NCBI GenBank assembly: GCA_019633425.1
Contig: WSUB01000068.1
Coordinates: 124,001 to 188,000 of the forward strand
Direction of reading: 5' to 3'
Origin: Tulasnella sp. 424
Taxonomy: Eukaryota; Basidiomycota; Agaricomycetes; Cantharellales; Tulasnellaceae
Length of the DNA: 64,000 nt
Positions 45,587 to 56,818 of the stretch are shown one piece after another. A program made the position numbers and the translations under genes. The notes under the pieces are model-generated. The model ran no database searches. It had not been told where the DNA came from and saw only the letters and a list, made by a program, of their open reading frames with translations. Within the stretch, counting starts at the first letter, position 1. Every line of letters starts with the position of its first letter.

Positions 45587-47020
45587 ATGTTCATCAGTAT
45601 AGTTGGGACTTCATGCTCCGGAAAGAAAACCATTCTCAAGTACTTGTTGTCTAAAGGGTTTACGCAGGTGGTCGTAGCTGGTGACCAAGGTGCCAGTGAT
45701 GCCAGGGCGCCGGTGAGTTCAACTCGATGCCGTGGCTGGTTCAATCTGACCATCGGTATGTTCTTACCCGTGTATATCGAACTATGATACGACATAGACG
45801 TTGGACGGTCAAACTTTGTCCTTTCCGTCGGCTGCAGACATGCTTGACTTCGTCACCCGGAACTGGAGATCAAATTATGCCACACTATCGCTGCAAGACC
45901 AAACGACGTTAGAGACATTTTCCAAACGCCCTTTCTTTTTGCTTGTCTCAGTGGATGCCCCAGTTTTGGTTCGTTGGTCAAGACAGACAGCCAAGTGAGA
46001 CTGCCCGCTCCCACCATAACCCTCGGCTCACACCTTAACCCTCATATTAGAACTGGAAACGTTGCCGACAGTCTGGACAGTCTACGCGAATTCTTGACCG
46101 AAAATGATAGGGAGCATTACGGCAGAGGGGCTGATGCCGATCAGGGGACCTGTATAGTGCACGTTCTTCAAAGTTATGGCGTTTGCTAAACCGAGGGCTG
46201 TTTACTGTTTCATAGCGTCGCTCCACGACATTCTATCCTCTATCGCCCACATCAGTATCATCAACCACTTCGAGATAGTGGAAAGCTTGCATAGGCATTT
46301 GGAAGACATTAATATTCTAGACCAAGAGCGCCTGCGACCTGGCTGGGACTCATATTTCATGACCCTTTCTGAGCTAGCGGCCCAGAGGTCCAACTGCATG
46401 AAAAGACGAGTTGGGGCCATTCTTGTCCGCAATAATCGAATCCTTGCAACTGGGTATGTTTACCGATCTATGCCCGTGGAACGATTGCCGAGGTCCGGGC
46501 ATAATCTCGTTAGGTACAATGGAACACCGAGGGGTCTGACTAACTGCAACGAAGGTGAGAGCTACCCGCAGGACAGGAGGTAAACGTATCCACACAAGCT
46601 TTGGATTTAAGGTGGTTGTACCCGGTGTAATGGTCTCGCAAGAAGTGGGGAGGCGTTGGACGAATGCCTCTGTCTTCATGCGGAGGAGAATGCTCTACTG
46701 GAAGCCGGCCGTGAACGTGTCGGCGACGGCGCGGTGCTTTACTGCAATACGTAAGCACACAGCCACAGTGCGACTGCCATCGGCAACGATGCTACATCCT
46801 CGATCATTTGCAGGTGCCCATGCCTCCGATGTTCTGTCAAGATCGTTCAAACTGGAGTGAAAGAAGTTGTTTACAACTTTGGTTATTCCATGCAAGTCTC
46901 CTCCTTTCTGGTCAGGCACGGCTGTCTGACGAGGGGGCCCTCCTTAGGGATGCCGCATCAGCCAGGGTTTTCGAAGAGGCAGGGGTCAAGCTACGCCAGC
47001 ATTCGCCTCCAAAGTACTAG
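45587..47020 (+). CDS. DCD1: Deoxycytidylate deaminase
   Basis: The enzyme converts dCMP to dUMP for thymidylate synthesis. As in yeast Dcd1, the zinc deaminase domain is preceded by an N-terminal nucleotide-kinase-like part with a P-loop: MFISIVGTSCSGKKT. The middle is LSFPSAADMLDFVTRNWRSN and PFFLLVSVDAPVLVRWSRQT. The catalytic domain has NCMKRRVGAILVRNNRILAT, GYNGTPRGLTNCNEG, GCTRCNG and LCLHAEENALLEAG, with the zinc-binding His and the catalytic Glu, and YCNTCPCLRCSVKIVQTGVK with the two zinc Cys. The last intron (46892-46947) is of GC-AG type (AT|GCAAGT). The last exon is DAASARVFEEAGVKLRQHSP. All pieces are present in order, so the gene looks intact. Confidence 0.9.
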
Positions 47021-48074
47021 TTGAACAAGTTCCCCCTTTCGTGCTGTTCTAAAGACCGAGGAGGTTCAGTGTTGATGTCGTTGGTTCCAGATTTGGGAGT
47101 CGTGACCCCACGGCATGGGTCCTCTCTTCTATGTTCACCCGCGCCGTCGGCCACCTCCATCCTGGGCCAGCTTCTCATTGCTATCTGGACCGATTCCCTC
47201 CCGCCTCTTACTCGCTGCATGACGGCAATAGCTGTGTCTCGCTTCACTATTCGCATCAATCCTACTGTGAAACTGCTGTAGAAAAGCGAGCGCCCGTTTT
47301 GTGAAGGAGGTCCGATAGGAAAAGCCGGGTACCGCCTTCGGAAAACCAACCCTCCCGATCCCGTCACCGCACCTCCCCCATCGTACCATTCCCTGCAGCA
47401 CATGCTCTACAAACAAGATCCTGGGGAGATAAGGCCTAAAGGACTCTAATTTTCCTGAAGAGGCCCCTGATTGTGCACGGTTTCAGTAGGTTGGAGGAAG
47501 AAACTTGTGAACCACGGATCTCAGCTGTCGTTCCTAACCCCACTGGGAACATATGACGTGTTCCAGACTGTTCCCATTAACCGACAGCGACCGAGTCGTT
47601 CGTGACTCTCGGCTAGTCAACCCGACTCAGCGTCTATGTAGAAAATCGAGTTCGAGAGCTGCTCCGGGGAATGTCCAAACAAACATCCCGGATCGACGGA
47701 CGCTCGAGGCTGTGCAAGGCCGACCATGATCTCATCCTCCGAATTCTTGGGCACGCTACGTCTAATAGGAACCGCCTTTCCTCTTTCGAGACGCGCGCCA
47801 GAAACCCCTGGACATCGCCGCAAAATCCAAATTCGTGGATTTTCTCCTCCGCATGGGCGCACCTATGCTAAGACCCGGTGTGCGCTAATGGACTCCGATG
47901 GCCTACTCAGTGCAAGCCGATTTGGAACCCGTTTCCAAGTCTACGATTCCGGTGCAGCCCCGTACAAGCACCCGTTCTGGGCCCTGAGAGTCATTATGGA
48001 ACCTTTGGGGCGGGCTTGGGTCCAACACAGACTCATCCTTTCCATTCTATGAAGGACAGAACGGATCCGAAATC
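47021..48074. other. Intergenic stretch with no gene seen
   Basis: About 1 kb contains short frames on both strands without conserved character. Some could be untranslated exons. The sequence just before 48075 should be the upstream promoter of the acetyltransferase gene. Confidence 0.4.
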
Positions 48075-48081
48075 TATAAAT
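48075..48081 (+). promoter_or_regulatory. TATA box of the acetyltransferase gene
   Basis: TATAAAT lies 106 bp before the ATG at 48187 and is followed by a CT-rich stretch (about 48098-48175) typical of fungal transcription starts. This supports 48187 as the start over the longer open frame that begins at 47878. Confidence 0.55.
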
Positions 48082-48186
48082 GTTCGGGCACCATTCGACA
48101 CCTTCCCCTCCTCGCTCAGTATCCCCCGCTCCAAGCACCCTTCTCCCTCCCCCCTTCTTCCAGCTACTACCTACGCCTCGAACACA

Positions 48187-49447
48187 ATGCCTACCGCTAT
48201 TTCCAATCAACAAGCCCAAGTCGTCCGATACGACTCCCCTACAACGCTATTAGACAAAATCAGTGGTGCCCTCTACGGTCGTGAAAAAGAGTGCAATATC
48301 ATGCTTCCACTAATCGAGAAGTTACAAACCCGCCCAAGCTTCTCCACCTCTCCGTTCTGCGTCACTCCATCCGCTCCAGTGGTCGACGATTTCTGGCTGG
48401 TCGTTCAGACAAACACCGGCGAGGTCGAGTTCGTCCTCTCATGTACCAACGGACCATTGGGAGGATATCCCATCTTCATCTGGTGTGGAAGGCCTGTGTC
48501 GACCATGTCGAGGGAGTTCATCCACCAGAGGATGGCGCTCGTGACACAACACCTCTTGAAGTCCCTCCCCTCACCCAAGCGAGTGTTTTCAGTGTTCGGT
48601 AAGTCCCCCCTTCGCTTTCTTCCCTTGGTTCAAGTTGCTCACACGACCCCTCATTCAGCTCCAACCCAAGTGACCCGCGCCTTTGCCTCCGAATGGAGCA
48701 TTTTGACCGGTTTTGAGATCAATCAGGAACCATATTACCATGCCACCTTCTCCTCAGTCACCGCACACACTCTCCTCCCCGCAGCTCCGAGCAAGTTCGA
48801 GCTGCCACAATACTCATTGCGCCGAGCGACGGCAGCTGATGAGGCTGGAGTCGCCGACCTCTGCTACACATTCGCATTGACCGGGGTAAGTTTCAATACG
48901 GCTCGAGCTTCCGATCGACCAAGCTACGAAATGACTGACGAATAAACTTTCGATATCTCTTTTTATAGGACCCATTCGTTCTTGACCGAGACGCAGCTCT
49001 CCTAGAAGCAACGTGCTTGATTTCCCAAGGCCAGGCCTACGTCTGCGAAGTCGGAGGGATCATAGTCTGCCTCGTGGCGGTGACCCGTTCAAGCACAAAC
49101 CACGCGACCATCACCAAGGTCGTGACTCATCTAGACTTCGGTCGTCAGGGATGGGCGAAGCGACTTGTCCGAGAGGTCTGTTTACGGTAAGTTGGGCGCT
49201 CCCTTTGGGTTTCTCTTCTCGATCGAGGAACTGATTAAAACGATCGATGTGATGTCATCAAAAAAGGCTTCTACACAAAGAAAGAAAGCAAAGTGTTCTC
49301 CTCTACGTCGCTCTGAACAATACCCCCGCTGAAAGAGCATACAAAAGCGTCGGATTCGGGGGCCTTCTCGGAGACGCCCAAGATCCTAACTTGGACACCG
49401 AGTGGTTAGAGCTTGGATTCGATGGAACCGACTTGGGGCATTGGTAA
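48187..49447 (+). CDS. GNAT-family N-acetyltransferase
   Basis: The start at 48187 gives MPTAISNQQAQVVRYDSPTT. The N-terminal half (to about residue 190) is a degenerate acetyltransferase-like fold with GPLGGYPIFIWCGRP. The C-terminal half is the active-looking GNAT domain: SLRRATAADEAGVADLCYTF, then DPFVLDRDAALLEATCLISQ, AYVCEVGGIIVCLVAVTRSS, ATITKVVTHLDF, the acetyl-CoA loop GRQGWAKRLVREVCLRLL, and VLLYVALNNTPAERAYKSVG with the beta-5 Asn and the alpha-4 Tyr that usually acts as acid. Introns fall at about 48600-48658, 48885-48968 and 49187-49265. The two-lobe arrangement resembles fungal tandem GNAT proteins of unknown substrate. The stop is at 49445-49447. Confidence 0.82.
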
Positions 49448-49771
49448 AGGTAGCATGTGGCATGGGCTTGTAGAACACTTCGACACATCATTCGTTCATA
49501 ACTTATTAAAATTAGTGTACGATTTCCGTAATTGTTCCACTGTAGCTTCGCTTTATTTTAGCATGCATGCATACGCACCTTTCTCAATCAAACATACCCT
49601 TTCTTGGCATACTAAAGACCGCGCGTGCACTCATTCAAAGGCTCCTGAGGGCTAGATAGTTGTGAGATATAATACAAGCGTGCTCCTGGAACGATAAGAA
49701 CTAGAGGTACATAGTAGAAAAAGAGTGACTATGGGTGAATAAAGTTGAGAGATGAGGCAGTGAAAAGAACA
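49448..49771. other. Intergenic stretch between convergent genes
   Basis: This is an AT-rich 3' region shared by the acetyltransferase and the secreted-protein gene. Nothing coding is seen. Confidence 0.4.
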
Positions 49772-50723
49772 TCAAGCGCGTGACGTCAAGCCACCGAGCA
49801 AGCCGGCTTGCTTTTGCCTGGCAGCCTGATATGGAGAACCGTGACCAAGGTAGTCGTTTGAAGTGTCGGCATGGCTAACGGTGATGTCAACGACGGACGG
49901 AGCAGGAGAGAGCTCCGTCTCCCCATCGTCGAGTGGAAGAATAGAGTTGGAGTTGAGCAAGGACTGGTGTGGCGGGAGTGATTAGTATGGCGCATGAGAG
50001 ACAGCTCAATAAAGATGGCTCACCAGACGCTTGACCTTACGTCCACGAAGTCGTCCGCCAAGGTGAACTTCCTTGATAACCTCGAGCAAATTGTCCGCAT
50101 CCGATATTTCAGACGTACTCGAGGTAGTCAGGTCGTCAATATTGAGGTTGGTGACACCACCGGTCAGGTCCGAAACCCCCCGTTTGCGTAAGTTGATCCC
50201 GTTTAGCCCTTTCCCTTGGGTTGCAAGTGAAGCCAGGTTGGTGACAGGGTTATTGTTGTTGGCGGCAGACGATACGACGGGTAAAGTGGATAGGTCCGCG
50301 ATACCGGACAGGTCGGTTCCTTGGTCGCCTTTGGTGAGGTGGAGTTTGTCGGCATCAAGGAGCGAGTCCGAACCCGTGATTTGTTCTGCCTCCAAGAAAG
50401 ATCCTGGTCCGGTTAAATGGCCCTTGTCAAAGTAGTTGGACATGGTGTCGGGAGAGTTGACAGCGTCGGTCGCGGGTGAAAGGAGGTCCTTGCCTGTCGT
50501 CGGGTCTTCCGATGTGGCGTGCAGTTCTTTAAAGAGAGGCGATGGGAGCCGTTTGCGGATCATACGGTGCTACAGGAGCTCGCATAAGAAACTGGGAGCG
50601 AAGGTAGGACCGCGTTCCGTCACGTACCGAAGGGAAAGCAGGCCTGGCTCCTGCCAGTGATTCTGATGCGGCCAGCGCAACGGAGATGCAGCTGAAGAAC
50701 GAAGTGTAAATTATAGTGCGCAT
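49772..50723 (-). CDS. Predicted small secreted protein of unknown function
   Basis: The first exon encodes a clear signal peptide, MRTIIYTSFFSCISVALAAS, with likely cleavage near the Ala-Ala/Ser. It is spliced to HRMIRKRLPSPLFKELHAT, a basic stretch with a KR that could be a Kex2 site. The rest (about 250 residues over three exons) is rich in Asp, Ser, Thr and Leu, with repeated short phrases such as LDADKLHLTKGDQGTDLSG and LTGGVTNLNIDDLTTSS, and contains no Cys after the signal. A second LRKR site lies mid-protein. The end is ARQKQAGLLGGLTSRA. I recognise no domain. It could be a propeptide-processed secreted protein or a cell-wall-associated one. A TATA box sits 121 bp upstream. Confidence 0.7.
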
Positions 50724-50843
50724 AATGACTAAAGAGAGTGGAATTAAAGAGTGGAAAGGGCACGGGAGGTTAGGAAAGGGGGGTGTTTAATGGGTAAGAG
50801 GGGAGGATGAGGGATCAAAACTGAACGCTTGCTCGCCGAGGGA

Positions 50844-50849
50844 TATATA
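50844..50849 (-). promoter_or_regulatory. TATA box of the secreted-protein gene
   Basis: On the minus strand CTATATATC occurs 121-126 bp before the ATG at 50723. The spacing fits a fungal TATA element and suggests regulated rather than constant expression. Confidence 0.5.
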
Positions 50850-51463
50850 GAATGCGGTACAGCAAGGGACAACTGGTAGATCAAAGAGTGCGCCAGCCCG
50901 CAAAGCGACAATTTAGAATCGAGTCCCACTGTTCCAAATGTGGATCCCAACTGTTTGCCTGACGACCACGCAGCCCAAGCGTTTGTTTTTTGAGGGAAAA
51001 CAAGGGCACGTGACGAGGCCATTCGAAACCCCGGGGTTCTGTATGCCCGAGAAAGATTTCATGAATGTTATCCGCTGTTCAATTTCTACGAATCAAGAGC
51101 GGGGCCTCCAGCATCGTTTTGGGCCTGGGCGACAGGGCTACTGGAAAGGACTTTGGAAATGACGTCGAAAACCCAGTAATGTACATGAACTTAGCTCTTT
51201 GGTTACCGATACATCTTTTGATTTACAAGCGTTAGAAGACAAGTATTGCCGTCATATCCAGTTTGAAAGTTGGGGAAGTGCGGATAGGGTGGGGTCACGC
51301 CGAACTTCAAGCCTCCCCGCGTCCCCCCAGTCTTGGCGTCGGTTCTATCGGAACATTGCACGACTCCAAAATACTACGAAGAATCTCGAAAGGACTTGAA
51401 ATGGTCGGACACGGTCGGAACTCGGAGGAAAGTAGCCGGGAGGCGAGTAGACAAACAAAGAGC

Positions 51464-51484
51464 GATAAGAGTTATCAGATAAAA
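51464..51484. promoter_or_regulatory. Cluster of GATA motifs upstream of the peroxiredoxin gene
   Basis: GATAAGAGTTATC forms an imperfect inverted pair of GATA sites, directly followed by a third, AGATAAAA. It lies about 150-170 bp before the start codon. Paired GATA sites are bound by fungal zinc-finger GATA factors; binding here is inferred only. Confidence 0.4.
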
Positions 51485-51631
51485 ATTACACGTTTCAATC
51501 TCAGCCGACTTTTTTGCTATTTCATTCTTGCGTGCCCATTTTCTTTTACGTCTCCTCTTTCAACCACAACCACACTTTCACGAACCACTCTCAACGAACT
51601 CTCGTCCTCATCCTCATTCTCATCTATCATC

Positions 51632-53053
51632 ATGGTCGCTTTAGTGAGTACAAGGTCTGGCGGTCCTCACAACGACGGCTGACATCGGTCTCTGCAGATT
51701 CAACGCCCTGCTCCTGCTTTTTCCGTACGTTTTGCTAGGCGACGCCAACATTCCGCACCGCTCACAATGACTCTCTTCCTCTATACAGGGAACCGTTGTT
51801 GAAGACGGTTTGTTCAAGCAGATTTCCCTTCAAGACTACCTTGGAAAATGGTGCGTCGGCGAGCCATTTCGCTTTTGCCGTTCTTTGACCGGCGACGCGA
51901 CATTTACGCTTTCCCGGATCCCGCCCCACGCGTTGTCCACAGGGTCGTCCTCTTCTTCTATCCTATGTGAGTCTTTTCAAACGCGCCCGACGCTGCTAGA
52001 GTCTTTGAAAAAAGTCGCTGAACGGCGTCCCCGCGCTGTTTACAGGGACTTCACTTTCGTGTACGTCAAACCCGCCTCACCTCGGCTAGCCGAAAAAAGC
52101 CTCATCTTTTTTTTTCACCTCCCCGCTTTACGAATTTGTTTCGTCAGCTGCCCAAGTACGTCCCCTCCGTGTTCTAAGCCTCAAAGTTTAAGAGGATGAA
52201 CGCGGAACCTGACCGGCGCTCCGCTCCTGCCTTTTGCAGCCGAAATTCTCGCCTTCGACAAAGCACTCCCTGAATTCGCCGCCATCAACTCCACCGTAAT
52301 TGGTAAAAACTTGACCTTGTTCGTAACCTTGAGAGATGACTGATGCAAGGTTGTTTATTCCCTAGCTTGCTCAACTGATTCAGAGGTAGGCGCGGCGGCG
52401 GCTGGGCGTCTTGCCGACCAAACACCACTAACTCACCCATTATTCAGTACTCTCACCACGCCTGGGCTACGCTTGCACAAGCTCAAGGTGGTCTCGGACC
52501 CAACCTCAAGCTCCCTCTTTTGGCCGACCGCAGCCACAAAATCGCCAAGGACTACGGCGTTCTTTTGGAAGATGAGGGAATTACTCTCCGCGGTCTCTTC
52601 CTCATCGACCCCAAGGGCGTGTTGAGGTGCGACCGAATTGCCAAAGAGGCAACGGAAAACGTAGCTGACGACGGTTATTTTTATTCAGGCAAATGACCAT
52701 CAACGACCTCCCCGTTGGCCGAAGCGTCGAAGAGACCTTGCGGTTGATCAAGGCATTCCAATACGTCGTACGTCCGGGAACACCTTAATTATCTTTCGGG
52801 CTTGCATCATCTCATTTATACTCTGGTCGCACTTCCGCAGGAGGAACACGGTGAAGGGTGCCCCGCCAACTGGAAGCAAGGCAGCGACACCATCAAGCTC
52901 GACCCCAAGGGCAAGCTTGAGTGGTTCGAAAAGCAGCTCACGACCGAAACCAACGGAACCAACGGAACCAACGGCACCCACGCCGTCAACGGTACCAAGC
53001 GAGTTGCTGACGGAGACGTTGAGATGAACGGCGCGAAGAAGGCTCGGGCTTAA
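51632..53053 (+). CDS. TSA1: Typical 2-Cys peroxiredoxin, split by microexons
   Basis: This thioredoxin peroxidase reduces H2O2 and organic peroxides in the cytosol. Eleven coding exons join in phase to 233 residues: 51632-51643 (12 nt), 51698-51724 (27), 51789-51850 (62), 51943-51966 (24), 52046-52060 (15), 52148-52155 (8), 52240-52302, 52366-52385 (20), 52448-52626, 52689-52767 and 52841-53053. The active-site segment [18 protein letters not shown] is reconstructed only when the 24-, 15- and 8-nt exons are all included; the 8-nt exon carries the codon of the peroxidatic Cys. VIACSTDSEYSHHAWA, the [19 protein letters not shown] motif and the resolving Cys in [11 protein letters not shown] are present. 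The tail has an NGT repeat and a basic end, longer than yeast Tsa1. GATA motifs lie upstream. Confidence 0.93.
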
Positions 53054-53382
53054 TGTGATAGACAGATGACACGACTTATAGATGCGATGTAACCCCTTCA
53101 CGTAGAGAATGAACCCCTCTCCGAGATACGCGCGTGCTGAATGCCCCAAACTTCGACCTCTACTACTGCGAACTGCTTGCGACGCAGAACAACGGTTGGT
53201 TTGCGCAAAGAGACTAACATATTTCGTATTAATACAGCGTGTTTATAACCTGATCGCCTTGGTAATATGGGGAGCCGAAATAACCTGTGCGGAGAGTTAA
53301 CAAGCTGCTTATAAAGCGCGAGCGAAACTGATCCCGACCCACATTTTTTAGTACTTCATGATGATCTTCTTTTTGCTGTTCA
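53054..53382. other. Intergenic stretch between convergent genes
   Basis: This is the 3' region shared by the peroxiredoxin and kinase gene 1. No coding or RNA feature is seen. Confidence 0.4.
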
Positions 53383-56300
53383 CTATCGTATCGGAGTCTC
53401 GCTATCCATTCGAACGTGCATTTCGATCTCGGCGTAGTCTACCCGGCACCGATAACCGTGATCCACCAACACCTTAAGTCCTATGCTGTCGCCTGGCAAT
53501 GCGTGACTTGCAATCGGGCTGGTGCTATCCAACTCGACTTGATGAGCGACAGTCGAATCACAGAACAGCTCCGCGTCGTGGAGGGTCGTCCGCCCTTCGG
53601 ACAATTCTACCCAATGCGTTTCGTCTTCTGCGCTTTGCCTAAGAATGACAGCTTCAAAGCGGCATGGTCCAGGAATGTCTAGCTCCTTCTCAGTCATTGC
53701 GAAGAAATCCGTGTCGCTCTGGATGCGGAAGCTGATCCTTTGAACCGGATGAAGCGTAGTGCTGTTCTTGGGAATGGCACTTGGATGCGTCTTCAAGTGA
53801 ACAACCCCACTCGCAGCCCCATACATGTGTGTCGCCATTTGGGTCTCGACAGAGAAGGATACGAGGTGTCCAGACGAGATAAAAGGGAATGGCGCTCTCT
53901 CAGGAAACACCGCTGGAAGGCTGATATCAGAGTATGTGACAAAAATAAATAGACTGCGCTTGCCTAGTTCGTGTAGGTGAGTGCAAGGAAGGTTTTCGAT
54001 GGAATGTGGCTCCTCTTCTATAGCGTCGTCCTCGTTACCCGGGAGGGGGCCGACTTGAAGCCCCCCATCTATCATCACCTCCTCCGTAACGACGGCGGGG
54101 TCACCTGGAGAAGGTCAAGACCAAGGTTAAACAGACATAATTCTCAAGGGCGATATAAATGTATCATCCGGAACCCACCGGCGAAAACTTGGAGTTGGTG
54201 CGTTACAGCAGACGAAGACAATCTGGATCCGGCGTCGGTAGTCCAACACCCCTCGATCGTCGACCATAATTCTTCAGGGGACGCAGGTGAACTATCTCTC
54301 TCCGGTCGCAACTGCTCTTCCAACACCATCTCCTTCACAAGGTCAGGCTCAAGGAGTTCAAACGGGTCTTTGTTATACCACAGTTCGTAAAGGGTCATTC
54401 CCAAGGCATAAATGTCGCTGAAAGACAGAAGCAAGCTTTAAGCACGTAAATGTTGCTGGGGAAGACGCAGTGAGACGTACGACGCATACGTCAGATGGCC
54501 ACTCCCGTCCAGTAGCTCGGGCGCCATCCATTGAGCTGTCCCACCCGTCGACTCACGATGGCCGTAGATGTTCTCCGTCATTTTAGCAAGCCCAAAATCT
54601 GCGATTTGTGGAGTGGCCTCGGAGTTTAGTAAAATATTGGCGCCTTTCAGATCACCGTGAACGATTTTGGCTTCTGTGTGAAGGAAGTCGACACCACTAG
54701 TAACTCCGTACAACTGGCCGCAAGAGTATCAGACTAGATATCAGCTTACAAGCGGTAGAATAGACGCACGATTTGTAACCAGTTGGCTTCTGGGTGCCTG
54801 GATCGGTACGACCTGGCACTGCCATTTGTAGACAGCGGGGTGAGTATCATGGGTGTCGCTCTTGTTAGACAGGCACCTAGAAAAGGCAGTACGTGCGGGT
54901 GCGACAAGCGATACCAAATCTCCAGTTCTCTCCGATGAAGGTAGGTTCCCATATCCTAAAATTGGCAAAAAAAAAAAGAAAAAGAAAAAAAAAAAGTTCA
55001 CAGGCCCTGAATGTGTGTAACGCTGGGCCTGAATTTACCTCTTTTGTAAGGGCAGTTGCACCTTGTTTCGAAGGCAAAGGATTCGGCCGGAAGGTCTTCA
55101 CGGCGGCCTTCCCACCGAACCATTCACAAACTCTGACTGTCGCGAAGCCACCCTCCCCCAAGACATCGCCTAGAGCTACCTCGGAATAGATAAACTCCCA
55201 CTCCTCCAATGATGCATACATGCACTTCCGGAGTTCATACATAGTGTGCATGAGAGCCAGATACTCATATGACCCGGGAACGGTCATCTGCGCAAGCTAA
55301 GGTGGCAGTTAGCAGAGGTTCCCAGTAATGACGTGGGGTAAGGGTAAAGAGACAACCGTACTCTCCAAGCTTCTTGTATTGCGAATGTGGCGCCCCTCTT
55401 ATCCTTATATGTATTGACCTCGATGAACGCCCACTCGCCTACGTCGGCAAGTGCTCGGCATGTCCTCGGATTGCGGCATTTCTCTTTGTTAGCGGTGGCA
55501 ATATTCCCTTTCCAACATATCTCGATTGTATGGAGATCTTGAGCAATCGCTTCCTCTACAGTCGAAAACTCAAGATCAAACGGTACCCCAGTCTACATAA
55601 TTCGAATGAGCGATCATCATCTATCATCGCAGGAGTCTACGCGTTCGGACTCAGACAACGTACGATGAGCTCGACAGACTCCGCCAGGTACTGGCAAAGC
55701 TCTTTAAGGGCGGAAAGGAGGTACGGTCCGATAAGGGTGATGGCGACCCAGTGATATTTGTGGGATAGGCTCGGGTGTCGTAAATACAGACACCAGAATT
55801 CTTTGATGATTCTGAATTAAGTTGAGGGATCAATTTCTGAGCATCGTTCAGAAGTGTAAACGCACAGGAGAAGCGCCGAAGCCTTTTCAGCCAGATCTTG
55901 AGGGTTGAGGAAAAGCGACGTATTGACGACATCGAACGCTCTACAGACTTGAGTAAATGCTGCTTCTCGAGTATTTAAGTTCCAAATTGACTCGCATATG
56001 GTGAAAACCGAATGTCGGAGATAATCCACGGCTTCATCAAGAACCGGATGTATCACAACTGGATGCGACAGGAGAGCGCCATTTTGGAAAGTCGACCAAA
56101 TATGTAACGGAACCTGCGAGATCAAATTATGAGCGGATTTATAGTGTGTGTTCTCCGCCGGAGAGTCGGACATTACTTAGTTCCATAGCTTTTCGGAGCT
56201 CTTCGGTCACCGTTGTAAACGAAGTGGGAATTTCTCCTCTCGGTATCTCTTCGGGCTCTGCTTCTGGGAGCTCAGCTATTGCTCGACTTGTTGCATCGAA

Positions 56301-56818
56301 AGTACTAAAGGAAGTAGCCGAACATCAGCTCTTGCCCTGAATATGAAATGGTGGTCACCTACTGTTGTAGGCGGAGAGCCACAGCACGCATCTCTTCTAT
56401 GGATGTATCTTCTCCTTCGTCATATAGGAGAGTGGCAATGAACGCTCGGCCACAGTTTGCCACTAGGATCTTCCTGGCCTCGTGATTAAAAGGAGCTGGT
56501 GATGATAATATCCTCAAGGCGTCGAGGACTACCAGAAAGGGGGAGTCCTCTGACAATGTAATTTCGGTAAGATCTGAAAGAGGGTGCAGGAAAGACTGTG
56601 ATGTGTGAAGCAAGCCATTCTCGTCAAGGAAAATCATAGCTGCCGCGGAGTGAAGATTCAGCAGGGGGAGCTGGATATCATGACGATGGGTCTTAAAACA
56701 TACATGGATCACAGAACTCTCTGCCTGTGTAGATGCCAGGTATGGTCGCTGGCTCGCCCATTGAGGTTTGAACGAGCGCATAGCTCTCAGGTAACGCGTT
56801 GTATCGATTGGGGGACAT
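53383..56818 (-). CDS. Protein kinase 1 with novel N- and C-terminal regions
   Basis: The TKL-like kinase domain keeps the needed residues: glycine loop GDVLGEGGFATVRV, Lys in GGKAAVKTF, the catalytic loop KIVHGDLKGANILL (HGD in place of HRD, Asp kept), IADFGLAKM, and the activation end GTAQWMAPELL, followed by DIYALGMTLYELWYNKDPFE. The start at 56818 gives MSPNRYNALPESYALVQTS. About 350 helical residues precede the kinase (for example PFNHEARKILVANCGRAF, FQNGALLSHPVVIHPVLDEA, WVAITLIGPYLLSALKELCQ), and all are shared with kinase 2. After the kinase an acidic linker (EPHSIENLPCTHLHE) leads through a GC-AG intron (53913-53963) to a beta-rich domain from AVFPERAPFPFISSGHLVSF to YRCRVDYAEIEMHVRM. 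I recognise neither flanking region. The gene is divergent from the MLKL-like gene. Confidence 0.78.

Larger units (their letters stand above)
50724..51631. other. Divergent promoter region
   Basis: About 900 bp lie between the secreted-protein gene and the peroxiredoxin gene. The part next to 50723 holds the TATA box, and the part next to 51632 holds GATA-type sites and a CT-rich leader. No coding exon is seen. Confidence 0.45.

Noticed and set aside
47878..48186. N-terminal extension of the acetyltransferase
   Set aside because: The frame is open, but a TATA box and a CT-rich leader lie inside it, and the extension is rich in Pro/Ser without pattern; the ATG at 48187 is preferred.
54965..54998. 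A-rich run of about 30 bases as a poly(A) tail of a retrocopy
   Set aside because: It lies inside a kinase 1 intron, reads as a polypyrimidine tract on the coding strand, and has no target duplication around it.
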